NCBI GenBank assembly: GCA_934371915.1
Contig: CAKROE010000126.1
Span: forward strand, 1-5,333
Origin: an uncultured Blautia sp.
GTDB lineage: Bacteria; Bacillota; Clostridia; Lachnospirales; Lachnospiraceae
Direction of reading: 5' to 3'
Length of the DNA: 5,333 bases
Part shown: one piece after another, positions 1 through 5,333 of the stretch
How positions within the stretch are numbered: the stretch's first letter is position 1
How the letters are laid out: every line of letters starts with the position of its first letter
Made by a program: the position numbers and the translations under genes
The notes under the pieces: model-generated
What the model saw: the letters and a program-made list of their open reading frames with translations, nothing else
Databases searched by the model: none
What the model was told of the DNA's origin: nothing

Positions 1-262
1 TATGCCACTTGTACTTCACGGTGGTACAGGTATCCCGGCAGATATGATCAAGAAAGCAATCGATCTTGGTGTATCTAAAATCAACGTTAATACAGAGTGC
101 CAGCTTTCCTTCGCAGCAGCTACACGTAAATACATCGAAGAAGGCAAAGATCAGCAGGGCAAAGGATTTGACCCACGTAAACTTCTTGCTCCTGGAACAG
201 AAGCAATCAAAGCTACTGTTAAAGAAAAAATGGAACTTTTCGGTTCTGTTGGAAAAGCCTGA
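1..262 (+). CDS. fba: Class II fructose-1,6-bisphosphate aldolase, C-terminal part (5' end outside window)
   Basis: Cytosolic zinc enzyme of glycolysis and gluconeogenesis that reversibly splits fructose-1,6-bisphosphate into dihydroxyacetone phosphate and glyceraldehyde-3-phosphate. The codons in frame begin at base 2, and the 86 visible residues are the last third of a protein that is usually about 285-310 residues long. Seen here: HGGTGIP (fragment residues 6-12), whose His is a zinc ligand in class II aldolases, and KINVNTE (26-32), the segment that binds the substrate phosphate. The tail with KLLAPGTEAIK is typical of the clostridial/bacillar form. The Met at base 2 is internal, not the start. 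Thr replaces the more usual Ser in HGGSGIP, a common variation. Both in-frame arginine codons are CGT, and Lys/Leu codons are similarly biased, as expected for a highly expressed gene. A rho-independent terminator follows 31 bases after the stop, so this is the end of its unit. The class II assignment is firm; the exact subfamily symbol is less so. Confidence 0.95.
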   Translation, partial: MPLVLHGGTGIPADMIKKAIDLGVSKINVNTECQLSFAAATRKYIEEGKDQQGKGFDPRKLLAPGTEAIKATVKEKMELFGSVGKA

Positions 263-293
263 GAATTGCATAATATCCATTAAGGACAACCAT

Positions 294-329
294 AAGGAAT
301 CGGTGTTTTGGCATCGGTTCCTTTTTGTT
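294..329 (+). terminator. Rho-independent terminator after fba
   Basis: A 12-bp stem (294-305 pairing with 312-323, including two G-U wobbles) encloses a 6-base loop and runs straight into a T-rich tract (322-329, TTTTTGTT). It lies 31 bases after the fba stop and would end that transcript. It is also only 11 bases before the next predicted start codon, so it may limit read-through into the arginase-like gene. Confidence 0.88.
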
Positions 330-340
330 AGGATAGCACT

Positions 341-1174
341 ATGATGAAGAATATAGAAGAAAACAAAAACAATAAAATAATACGGATGACAGATATGGGT
401 GAAACAGTCGTCATGAATTTCTCCGGAATTTATAAAGACCAGAACTTTTATAAAGATCATTCAGATGAAAAAATATTCTGGACAGAATTAAATCATCTTT
501 CAGGATGTAACTGTTACTGTGATGCAGAGGCATCGGAGCAGATACGAAGAGAAATTCAAAAATATACGGGAAACGGAATCCATTTTATAGATTCGGGAAA
601 TTATCATTATATGACACGCCTGTGGCTGGAAAAACTACAAGTACCGTTTAGATTACTTGTTTTTGATAATCATACAGATATGCAGCCACCGGCATTCGGA
701 GGGCTTTTGTCCTGTGGCGGATGGATTGCGGCATCACTGGAGGAACTTCCACTTCTGCAGGAAGTGATTCTTGTCGGTCCGGATGAAGAGGCTTATGCAC
801 AGGTTGATCCGGATTTGCAGCAAAAAGTCCGTTTTTTATCCCGTGAGAAATTAAGTATGATGGCAGCAGAAGAGAAAGAGAGTTTTTTTAAAAATCTGGA
901 TACAGATCTGCCATTGTACATTTCAGTGGATAAGGATATTCTTTGTAAAGAAGATGCTTCAACGACATGGAGTCAGGGAGATATGCATCTTTCAGAACTT
1001 ATGAGTTTCATTGAAGTAATATTGGAACAGCAGGATGCAGTCGGAATAGATGTCTGCGGTGAGTGTGATCCGGATTCCTGCAGTGAGGATTTTCTGAATG
1101 ATCATGCGAATGAAGCTATTTTGAAGCTGTGGAAGAAAATGCGAAAAACATCTGAAAGGATGGGCATGGAATGA
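341..1174 (+). CDS. Arginase/ureohydrolase-family protein, substrate unknown
   Basis: A 277-residue soluble protein of the arginase/agmatinase/formimidoglutamase fold, enzymes that hydrolyse guanidino or amidino groups at a two-manganese centre. The metal-ligand pattern is recognisable: His89 in SGNYHY (position of the GGDHS His), DNHTD at 109-113 (Asp109, His111, Asp113) and SVDKD at 195-199 (Asp197, Asp199). GIDVCGECDP (235-244) matches the late Asp/Glu motif of the family. Overall similarity to true arginase or agmatinase is low, so the substrate cannot be named; it could also belong to a divergent arginase-like group such as UPF0489. It is Cys-rich, with CNCYC at 56-60 and further Cys at 125, 202, 239, 242 and 247. 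The start is uncertain: tandem ATGs at 341 and 344 have AGGA at 330-333, but Met25 (ATG 413, GGGTGA upstream at 397-402) would keep every motif. The stop overlaps lgt by 4 bases. Confidence 0.8.
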   Translation: MMKNIEENKNNKIIRMTDMGETVVMNFSGIYKDQNFYKDHSDEKIFWTELNHLSGCNCYCDAEASEQIRREIQKYTGNGIHFIDSGNYHYMTRLWLEKLQVPFRLLVFDNHTDMQPPAFGGLLSCGGWIAASLEELPLLQEVILVGPDEEAYAQVDPDLQQKVRFLSREKLSMMAAEEKESFFKNLDTDLPLYISVDKDILCKEDASTTWSQGDMHLSELMSFIEVILEQQDAVGIDVCGECDPDSCSEDFLNDHANEAILKLWKKMRKTSERMGME

Positions 1175-1929
1175 AAAATGAACTTTTTACGATCGGACCA
1201 CTGACGGTTTATGGATATGGATTTATGATTGCGACAGGTGTGCTGGCAGCGTGGATCGTTACAGAATACAGAGCAAAAAAGCAAAAGCTGGACAGTGAGC
1301 ATGTGTTTTCACTTGTTCTCTGGTGTCTGGTGGGTGGTCTGCTCTGTGCCAAGATTCTGTTCTGGATCACGGAATGGAAAAGCATTGCAGAAGATCCGGG
1401 ATTTTTGACTGACACGCTGGCGGATGGCTTTGTGGTATATGGCGGAATTATCGGAGGTATCCTGGCGGGATGGATGTACTGTCGGATCAAAAAAGCATAT
1501 TTCTGGAAATATTTTGACCTTGTGATGCCGTCCGTAGCACTGGCTCAGGGATTCGGAAGAATCGGATGTTTTCTTGCAGGATGCTGCTATGGAAGAGAGA
1601 CGGATCATATTTGGTCTGTTACTTTTCAGAATTCAGATTTTGCACCGAATCATGTGGCACTGGTTCCGACACAGATTTATTCGAGTGTTCTTGATTTCCT
1701 GCATTTCGGTATTTTGCTGTATCTTGCAAAACGCAAAAAAGCAGATGGACAGGTGGCTGCTTTTTATCTGATCTTCTACAGTATCGGCAGATTTGTGCTG
1801 GAATTTTTCCGCGGAGATCTGATTCGTGGAAGTGTGGGAAATTTATCGACTTCGCAATTTATCAGCCTGTTTATTCTGGCAGCCGGAATTGTGATTCTGA
1901 TTATGCGGACAAAAAAGAAAAATGCATAA
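1171..1929 (+). CDS. lgt: Prolipoprotein diacylglyceryl transferase (Lgt), Cys-rich variant
   Basis: Integral membrane enzyme that transfers the diacylglyceryl group of phosphatidylglycerol to the lipobox Cys of prolipoproteins, the first step of lipoprotein maturation. The 252 residues contain about seven hydrophobic segments (roughly 10-32, 46-67, 87-105, 113-128, 168-186, 195-213, 227-246). Family landmarks: YGGIIGG (90-96), the signature GRIGCFLAGCCYG (129-141), PTQIY (166-170) and SIGRFVLEFFRGD (204-216). Arg130 and Arg207 correspond to the essential E. coli Arg143 and Arg239. Several canonical residues differ: Tyr90 replaces E. coli His103, Cys133 replaces Asn146, and Ser171 stands where a Glu usually follows PTQLY. 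The GRIGCF..GCCYG form occurs in many bacterial Lgt-annotated proteins, so this is a subfamily and not a broken gene; whether it acts on bulk prolipoproteins is inferred. The ATG overlaps the upstream stop (ATGA), with GAAAGGA at 1154-1160 as ribosome-binding site, indicating translational coupling. Confidence 0.85.
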   Translation: MKNELFTIGPLTVYGYGFMIATGVLAAWIVTEYRAKKQKLDSEHVFSLVLWCLVGGLLCAKILFWITEWKSIAEDPGFLTDTLADGFVVYGGIIGGILAGWMYCRIKKAYFWKYFDLVMPSVALAQGFGRIGCFLAGCCYGRETDHIWSVTFQNSDFAPNHVALVPTQIYSSVLDFLHFGILLYLAKRKKADGQVAAFYLIFYSIGRFVLEFFRGDLIRGSVGNLSTSQFISLFILAAGIVILIMRTKKKNA

Positions 1930-1944
1930 AGTTTCAGCGGAGTC

Positions 1945-1970
1945 ATAAAGAGAAAATTCTATCATAGGCT
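1945..1970 (+). promoter_or_regulatory. Possible sporulation-type (SigE/SigK-like) promoter before the protease gene
   Basis: In the 75-base gap before the protease gene there is an ATA (1945-1947), then 15 bases, then CATAGGCT (1963-1970). SigE-type promoters carry ATA and CATACAnT with a spacer of about 16-18, and SigK uses CATAnnnTA, so the match is partial. The -10 part sits in a small palindrome, CTATCATAG (1959-1967). It is offered only because Csp-type proteases are spore proteins; no vegetative -35/-10 pair is obvious in the gap. Weak evidence. Confidence 0.22.
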
Positions 1971-2004
1971 GTAGGGAAAGAGCAGAAGAACCGGAGCAGA
2001 GAAG

Positions 2005-3693
2005 ATGAGCGTACCGGCACAGGATCAGCAATATGAAAATTTTATCATCCGTTATAAGCAGAATATACAGGGAATACCGGAATATCAGCCAGACGAGACA
2101 TTTCATATTATAAATGATCTGTTTGGTGTGTTGTATGTACCGATGCGGGAAATTCCCGAACTGGAGTTAAACAGTTATTCCTATTCTTCTATTCCGAGAT
2201 GTTATACATATATGGATAACGGCGCGTTGAGCGCATCAGGAGTGACAAGACTTCATGGGCATCCATATCTGAAACTTAAGGGAAGTGGAACATTGGTAGC
2301 AATAATTGATTCCGGAATAGATTATCTGCATCAGGCATTTCACAGAGGAATGCGCAGCAAGATTTTAAGCATCTGGGATCAGGAACTCGAAGGAGGAATG
2401 ACAGAGAGAATTCCGTTTGGCAGGGAATTTGGCAGAGCAGAAATAGAACAGGCGTTATCTGCAGAAAATCCGTGGGAAGTGGTTCCGTCGATGGACAAAA
2501 GCGGACATGGGACGGAGGCAGCAGCTACGGCTGCCGGCTACAGTATTGAAAAAGAAGGATTTTCCGGGGCGGCTCCGGAAGCGGAACTTGTGGTTGTCAA
2601 GCTGAAACAGGCAAAGCGGTATCTGCGTGATTTTTACCTTCTTCCGCAGGATACGGATATTTATCAGGAAGATGACATTATGCTTGCAATTGCTTATGTC
2701 CTGCGAGTGGCGGCAGAAAATCAGAAACCGCTGTCAATCTGTATCGGACTTGGCAGCAGTATGGGCGCACATCAGGGCGAGGGGCCACTGAATGAATATA
2801 TCAACAGCATTGCGGCATTCAGTCAGAATGCTGTTTCAGTACCGATCGGAAACGAAGGCACGGCAAGGCATCATTATATGAAGACATTGACCGCAGCAAA
2901 TATGAGAGACACGATAGAACTGCGTGTGGGAGAAAAGGAGAGTACCAGAGGATTTATGTTGGAATTCTGGGGCGACTCTCCTAATTTTTATTCTATGACG
3001 GTCCAGTCACCGACGGGTGAACAGCTATCGGTCAGCACGTCGCTGAAGAACAGTACACAGGAACTGTCTTTTGTGTTTGTTGAGACAAAGGTGCTGGTGA
3101 ATTATGTGCCGATTGAGCGGCGTACGGGAAATACACTGATTTTTATCCGTTTTCTGCATCCTGCGGCCGGTATATGGAAATTTCTGATGGAAGAGCGGAT
3201 TCCGGGGGAAAGCCGTTTCCACATGTGGTTACCGGTACGTGGAATGATCTCGGATGATACATATTTCCTGGAACCTTCACCGGAATATACAATCACATCG
3301 CCCGGGGATGCGGCAGATGTGATGACAGTTACAGCATACCAGTACCGGGACAACAGTCTGTATGTGCAGGCAAGTCACGGATATAACACAGAAAATGTAG
3401 TAAAACCGGATTTTGCAGCACCGGGAGTGGATATTCTGACGGCTTCAGTCGGAGCCGGTGCAGAATTTGCGCCTGCGACAGGAACCAGTCTCGCGGCGGC
3501 CCAGACAGCGGGAATTGCAGCGCTGTTATTTGAATGGTCCCTGATAAGGGAAAACGAACCCTATTTTACCGGAAACAGCGTAAAAAACTATCTGAGCAGA
3601 GGTGCGGTCCGTGATCTGAATCTGATCTACCCGAACCCGGAATGGGGTTATGGAAGACTGGACTTGTACCATACCTTTGAGCTGCTGACGTGA
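2005..3693 (+). CDS. Csp-like subtilisin-family (S8) serine protease
   Basis: A 562-residue peptidase S8 protein with a complete active site: Asp102 in IIDSGID, His168 in SGHGT, oxyanion-hole Asn283 in GNEG and nucleophile Ser495 in GTSLAAA. Residues about 10-80 resemble the CspB-type prodomain, and the roughly 130 beta-rich residues between Asn283 and Ser495 (about 297-415) fit the jelly-roll insert of clostridial Csp proteases. No signal peptide or membrane segment is seen, which also fits Csp proteins. In Clostridium perfringens and C. difficile, CspB activates the cortex hydrolase SleC during spore germination; here neither sleC nor a second csp gene is adjacent, so that role is inference. 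Related stand-alone S8 proteins occur in many gut Lachnospiraceae with unknown targets. The ATG at 2005 follows GGAG (1993-1996) at an 8-base spacing. No terminator separates it from lgt, so it may be co-transcribed with it. The family call is firm; the Csp-type call is fairly sure. Confidence 0.88.
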   Translation: MSVPAQDQQYENFIIRYKQNIQGIPEYQPDETFHIINDLFGVLYVPMREIPELELNSYSYSSIPRCYTYMDNGALSASGVTRLHGHPYLKLKGSGTLVAIIDSGIDYLHQAFHRGMRSKILSIWDQELEGGMTERIPFGREFGRAEIEQALSAENPWEVVPSMDKSGHGTEAAATAAGYSIEKEGFSGAAPEAELVVVKLKQAKRYLRDFYLLPQDTDIYQEDDIMLAIAYVLRVAAENQKPLSICIGLGSSMGAHQGEGPLNEYINSIAAFSQNAVSVPIGNEGTARHHYMKTLTAANMRDTIELRVGEKESTRGFMLEFWGDSPNFYSMTVQSPTGEQLSVSTSLKNSTQELSFVFVETKVLVNYVPIERRTGNTLIFIRFLHPAAGIWKFLMEERIPGESRFHMWLPVRGMISDDTYFLEPSPEYTITSPGDAADVMTVTAYQYRDNSLYVQASHGYNTENVVKPDFAAPGVDILTASVGAGAEFAPATGTSLAAAQTAGIAALLFEWSLIRENEPYFTGNSVKNYLSRGAVRDLNLIYPNPEWGYGRLDLYHTFELLT

Positions 3694-3748
3694 GAAAATG
3701 AGAGACATGGATTTAATGAAATTTACATAGATAAATCGTTTCATATCG

Positions 3749-3778
3749 TGTACAATGAGGAGTAGGAAACTATATAAT
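3749..3778 (+). promoter_or_regulatory. Candidate SigA-type promoter for the class II aldolase gene
   Basis: A perfect TATAAT (3773-3778) lies 18 bases after TGTACA (3749-3754), a 4-of-6 match to TTGACA. Transcription would start near 3785, leaving a very short leader that begins almost at the ribosome-binding site (AGGAGG, 3787-3792). An alternative -10 is TACAAT (3751-3756), but no good -35 is found at the right distance from it. Confidence 0.5.
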
Positions 3779-3802
3779 GACAAATGAGGAGGAATTAAAC
3801 TT

Positions 3803-4891
3803 ATGGAGCTTTCAACTTTGGTAAAAATGTCAAACACTTACGGAAGTAATCCGGCTTATGTGCTGGCAGGCGGTGGTAACACATCCGTCAAAAACGATAC
3901 TACACTTTATGTAAAAGGTTCCGGCACACAGCTTGCCACAATTAAGGCAGAAGGATTTGTCAAAATGGACAGAGCACGCCTGAATGAAATCATGAAGACG
4001 GAATATCCGAAAAACGATATCGAACGTGAAGCTGCATATCTTGCAGATGTAATGGCAGCTGTAACAGACGAGGACAAAACAAAACGTCCGAGCGTAGAAG
4101 CACTGCTTCACAATTTATTTGCATATACTTATGTACTGCATGTTCATCCGACCCTTGTCAATGGACTGACCTGTGGAAAAGGTGCGCAGGCACTTTGCGA
4201 AGAACTTCTTGGTGAGGAGGTTCTCTGGATCGACATCTGTAAACCGGGCTATACACTTGCACGTCTTTGCTTCGAAAAGATGAATGCATATAAAGAAAAA
4301 TACGGAAAAGATGTGCAGGTGCTTCTGCTGCAGAACCACGGAATTTTTGTGGCTGCAAATACAGTAGAAGAAATTGGAATATTATTTGACGGTGTGATCA
4401 GCAAATTAGAAACACAGGTAAAAAGAACCGCTGATGTAAGCAATGCCGTTACACCGGAAAAAGAGCAGGCAGCACAGAAGCTTTCTCAGTTACTCGGACA
4501 TGCGGTAGAAGTTGTACCGGCAGCGGAAGCTGACAATTTTGTAAAAGATAAAAAAGCTGCTGCACCGCTTCTGAAACCGTTCACACCGGATCACATTGTG
4601 TATTGTGGACCATATCCGTTATTGGTAGAAAATATTGATCAGGCAAAAGAAGCACTGGACGTATTTATGAAAGAAAATGACAAAGAGCCACGCCTGATCC
4701 TTGTACAGGGCATCGGTGCATTTATCATGGAAGATGATAAGGAAAAAGCAGCGAAGGCACAGCTTCTGGTCAAAGATGCCATCAAACTTGCCGTATATGC
4801 AGAAAGTTTTGGCGGTCCACTGCAGATGACAGATGAGATTACATATTTTATTACACACTGGGAAGCAGAAGCATACCGCAGTAAGAAATAA
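3803..4891 (+). CDS. Class II aldolase/adducin-family protein
   Basis: A 362-residue cytosolic protein of the fold used by L-fuculose-1-phosphate and rhamnulose-1-phosphate aldolases and ribulose-5-phosphate 4-epimerase, zinc enzymes that make or break a carbon-carbon bond next to a phosphorylated keto-sugar. Motifs: GGGNTSVK (23-30) and KGSG (38-41), the phosphate-binding region; PSVEALLH (97-103) with Glu99 at the catalytic acid/base position; HVHP (113-116) and QNHG (177-180), giving zinc ligands His113, His115 and His179. The catalytic set is therefore complete. FucA-type enzymes are about 215 residues; the extra C-terminal part (about 255-355, from PDHIVYCGPYPLL to EITYFITHWEAEAY) resembles the segment following the aldolase domain in long rhamnulose-phosphate aldolase/dehydrogenase-like proteins, but no dehydrogenase domain follows. 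The substrate is unknown, and no kinase, isomerase or transporter for a deoxy-sugar is adjacent. The ATG at 3803 has AGGAGG at 3787-3792. It has its own likely promoter and terminator, so it is probably monocistronic. Confidence 0.88.
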   Translation: MELSTLVKMSNTYGSNPAYVLAGGGNTSVKNDTTLYVKGSGTQLATIKAEGFVKMDRARLNEIMKTEYPKNDIEREAAYLADVMAAVTDEDKTKRPSVEALLHNLFAYTYVLHVHPTLVNGLTCGKGAQALCEELLGEEVLWIDICKPGYTLARLCFEKMNAYKEKYGKDVQVLLLQNHGIFVAANTVEEIGILFDGVISKLETQVKRTADVSNAVTPEKEQAAQKLSQLLGHAVEVVPAAEADNFVKDKKAAAPLLKPFTPDHIVYCGPYPLLVENIDQAKEALDVFMKENDKEPRLILVQGIGAFIMEDDKEKAAKAQLLVKDAIKLAVYAESFGGPLQMTDEITYFITHWEAEAYRSKK

Positions 4892-4952
4892 TGATCTGAA
4901 AAAGCTCATAAGAGTGTTTCGAACAGACATTATAATATAAGCAGAAAAAAGT

Positions 4953-5013
4953 AAAGAATCATTCATAGTACGGATTATTTAAAGAAATCGTACTCATGAA
5001 TGGTTCTTTTTTT
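4953..5013 (+). terminator. Long-stem rho-independent terminator after the class II aldolase gene
   Basis: The arm at 4953-4972 pairs with 4989-5009 over about 20 base pairs, with one G-U wobble and one single-base bulge, around a 16-base AT-rich loop. The 3' arm ends in a T-tract (5007-5013). On the opposite strand the A-run at 4944-4950 would give a U-tract, so it may work in both directions. It lies 61 bases after the aldolase stop and isolates that gene from the ABC permease gene. Confidence 0.9.
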
Positions 5014-5064
5014 CTGGAAAAATGTTTTACGTTGAAAAAAATCCTTGCTTTTTGGGAAAATATA

Positions 5065-5101
5065 GGTTAACATATCACTGTTACACCATGGTAGCATGGT
5101 A
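5065..5101. promoter_or_regulatory. Inverted and direct repeats in the leader of the ABC permease gene, possible operator
   Basis: Just before the permease start lie an inverted repeat TAACA-N6-TGTTA (5068-5072 and 5079-5083), which extends to GGT/ACC if a one-base bulge is allowed, and a tandem direct repeat CATGGTA (5087-5093 and 5095-5101, period 8). The inverted repeat has the size and spacing of a dimeric repressor site. No clear -35/-10 pair is seen between the terminator and these repeats: TTGCTT (5045-5050) with TAACAT (5068-5073) at a 17-base spacing is the best, and weak. No known riboswitch pattern, including the TPP type, was recognised. Confidence 0.35.
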
Positions 5102-5126
5102 AAGCGAAAAAGAAAAGGATGCAGAC

Positions 5127-5333
5127 ATGAAGAAAAAGGCAGTAAGAGATAACGGAAAGATTCTATCAGGAATATGTTTTGCACTGATCATCGGATTCTG
5201 GTGCATAGCAACTTACGGGGGACTGATCAGCGATTTGTTTTTGCCAAGTCCTACAGAAGTAGTAAAGAAAATCATAGAGATGGCGAAAGACGGTTCGCTG
5301 TGGGCGAACTGCTGGGAATCTACAGCCAGAGTT
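5127..5333 (+). CDS. ABC transporter permease, SsuC/TauC/nitrate-type family, N-terminal part (3' end outside window)
   Basis: The open frame from ATG 5127 runs 69 codons to the window edge without a stop. It begins with a basic stretch (MKKKAVRDNGK), then one hydrophobic helix (about residues 12-34), then LFLPSPTEVVKKI (38-50) and SLWANCWESTARV (57-69). The FLPSP-x-EV segment followed by the LW..x..S..RV motif is the hallmark of the inner-membrane permeases of the sulfonate/taurine/nitrate/thiamine-precursor importers, which pair with a periplasmic-type binding protein and an ATPase. The family is usually about 250-270 residues, so roughly three quarters is missing. The substrate cannot be told from this part. 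The ribosome-binding site is AAAAGGA (5113-5119), 7 bases before the start. It lies behind a strong terminator, so it is probably the first gene of its own operon, and the partner ATPase and binding protein would be expected downstream. Confidence 0.85.
   Translation, partial: MKKKAVRDNGKILSGICFALIIGFWCIATYGGLISDLFLPSPTEVVKKIIEMAKDGSLWANCWESTARV

Noticed and set aside
66..344. Open frame of 92 codons overlapping the fba end and the terminator
   Set aside because: It runs through the strongly conserved fba coding sequence in another frame and through the terminator hairpin, and its translation resembles no protein family.
1959..1967. Palindrome CTATCATAG as a stand-alone operator
   Set aside because: It is only 9 bases with a 4-bp arm and has no second copy; it is mentioned only as part of the weak promoter candidate.
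3777..3824. A 15-codon open frame (ATG at 3777) overlapping the aldolase ribosome-binding site and start
   Set aside because: Its ATG lies within the -10 region of the likely promoter, its own ribosome-binding site is poorly placed, and no regulatory codon run is present, so a leader peptide is not supported.
4619..4966. Minus-strand open frame of 115 codons
   Set aside because: It lies almost wholly antisense to the class II aldolase gene, its Cys/Phe-rich translation is typical of an antisense shadow, and no ribosome-binding site supports it.
5014..5126. Riboswitch (TPP or other) in the leader of the ABC permease gene
   Set aside because: Considered because related transporters import thiamine precursors, but the conserved TPP core sequences are absent, and the 113-base leader shows only short repeats with no terminator/antiterminator pair.
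4975..5184. Minus-strand open frame of 69 codons across the terminator and permease start
   Set aside because: It covers the terminator stem and the permease N-terminus, and its low-complexity Phe/Lys-rich translation matches no recognisable family.

Overview
The window is 5.3 kb of moderately AT-rich bacterial DNA with every recognisable gene on the + strand and short intergenic gaps. Protein flavour (a clostridial-type class II FBP aldolase, a Cys-rich Lgt variant, a Csp-like subtilase without signal peptide), strong AGGAGG-type ribosome-binding sites and hairpin-plus-T-tract terminators suggest an anaerobic, probably spore-forming Bacillota, most likely of the Lachnospiraceae/Clostridia type. 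That placement is inference from protein style, not a database match.

Layout. Positions 1-262 hold the 3' end of a class II fructose-bisphosphate aldolase gene (fba), closed by a rho-independent terminator (294-329). Directly after the T-tract comes an arginase/ureohydrolase-fold protein (341-1174) whose stop overlaps the start of a prolipoprotein diacylglyceryl transferase, Lgt (1171-1929), in an ATGA junction. After 75 bases follows a 562-residue subtilisin-family protease of the Csp type (2005-3693) with an intact Asp/His/Ser triad. A 109-base gap carries a plausible vegetative promoter and a strong ribosome-binding site for a 362-residue class II aldolase/adducin-family protein (3803-4891). 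A long stem terminator (4953-5013) ends that unit, and after a leader with inverted and direct repeats a new gene starts at 5127: the N-terminus of an SsuC/TauC-like ABC transporter permease cut by the window edge.

How the genes relate. fba is a glycolytic housekeeping gene in its own unit. The arginase-like gene and lgt are translationally coupled; the protease gene may share their transcript because no terminator is seen between them, or may have its own, possibly sporulation-type, promoter. The aldolase gene looks monocistronic. The ABC permease probably opens a solute-uptake operon that continues outside the window. I see no mobile element, CRISPR array, tRNA, rRNA or recognised riboswitch. 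I did not find a convincing new multi-gene system; the points most worth a second look are the stand-alone Csp-like protease, the Lgt with non-canonical active-site residues, the terminator abutting the arginase-like gene, and the repeats before the permease gene.
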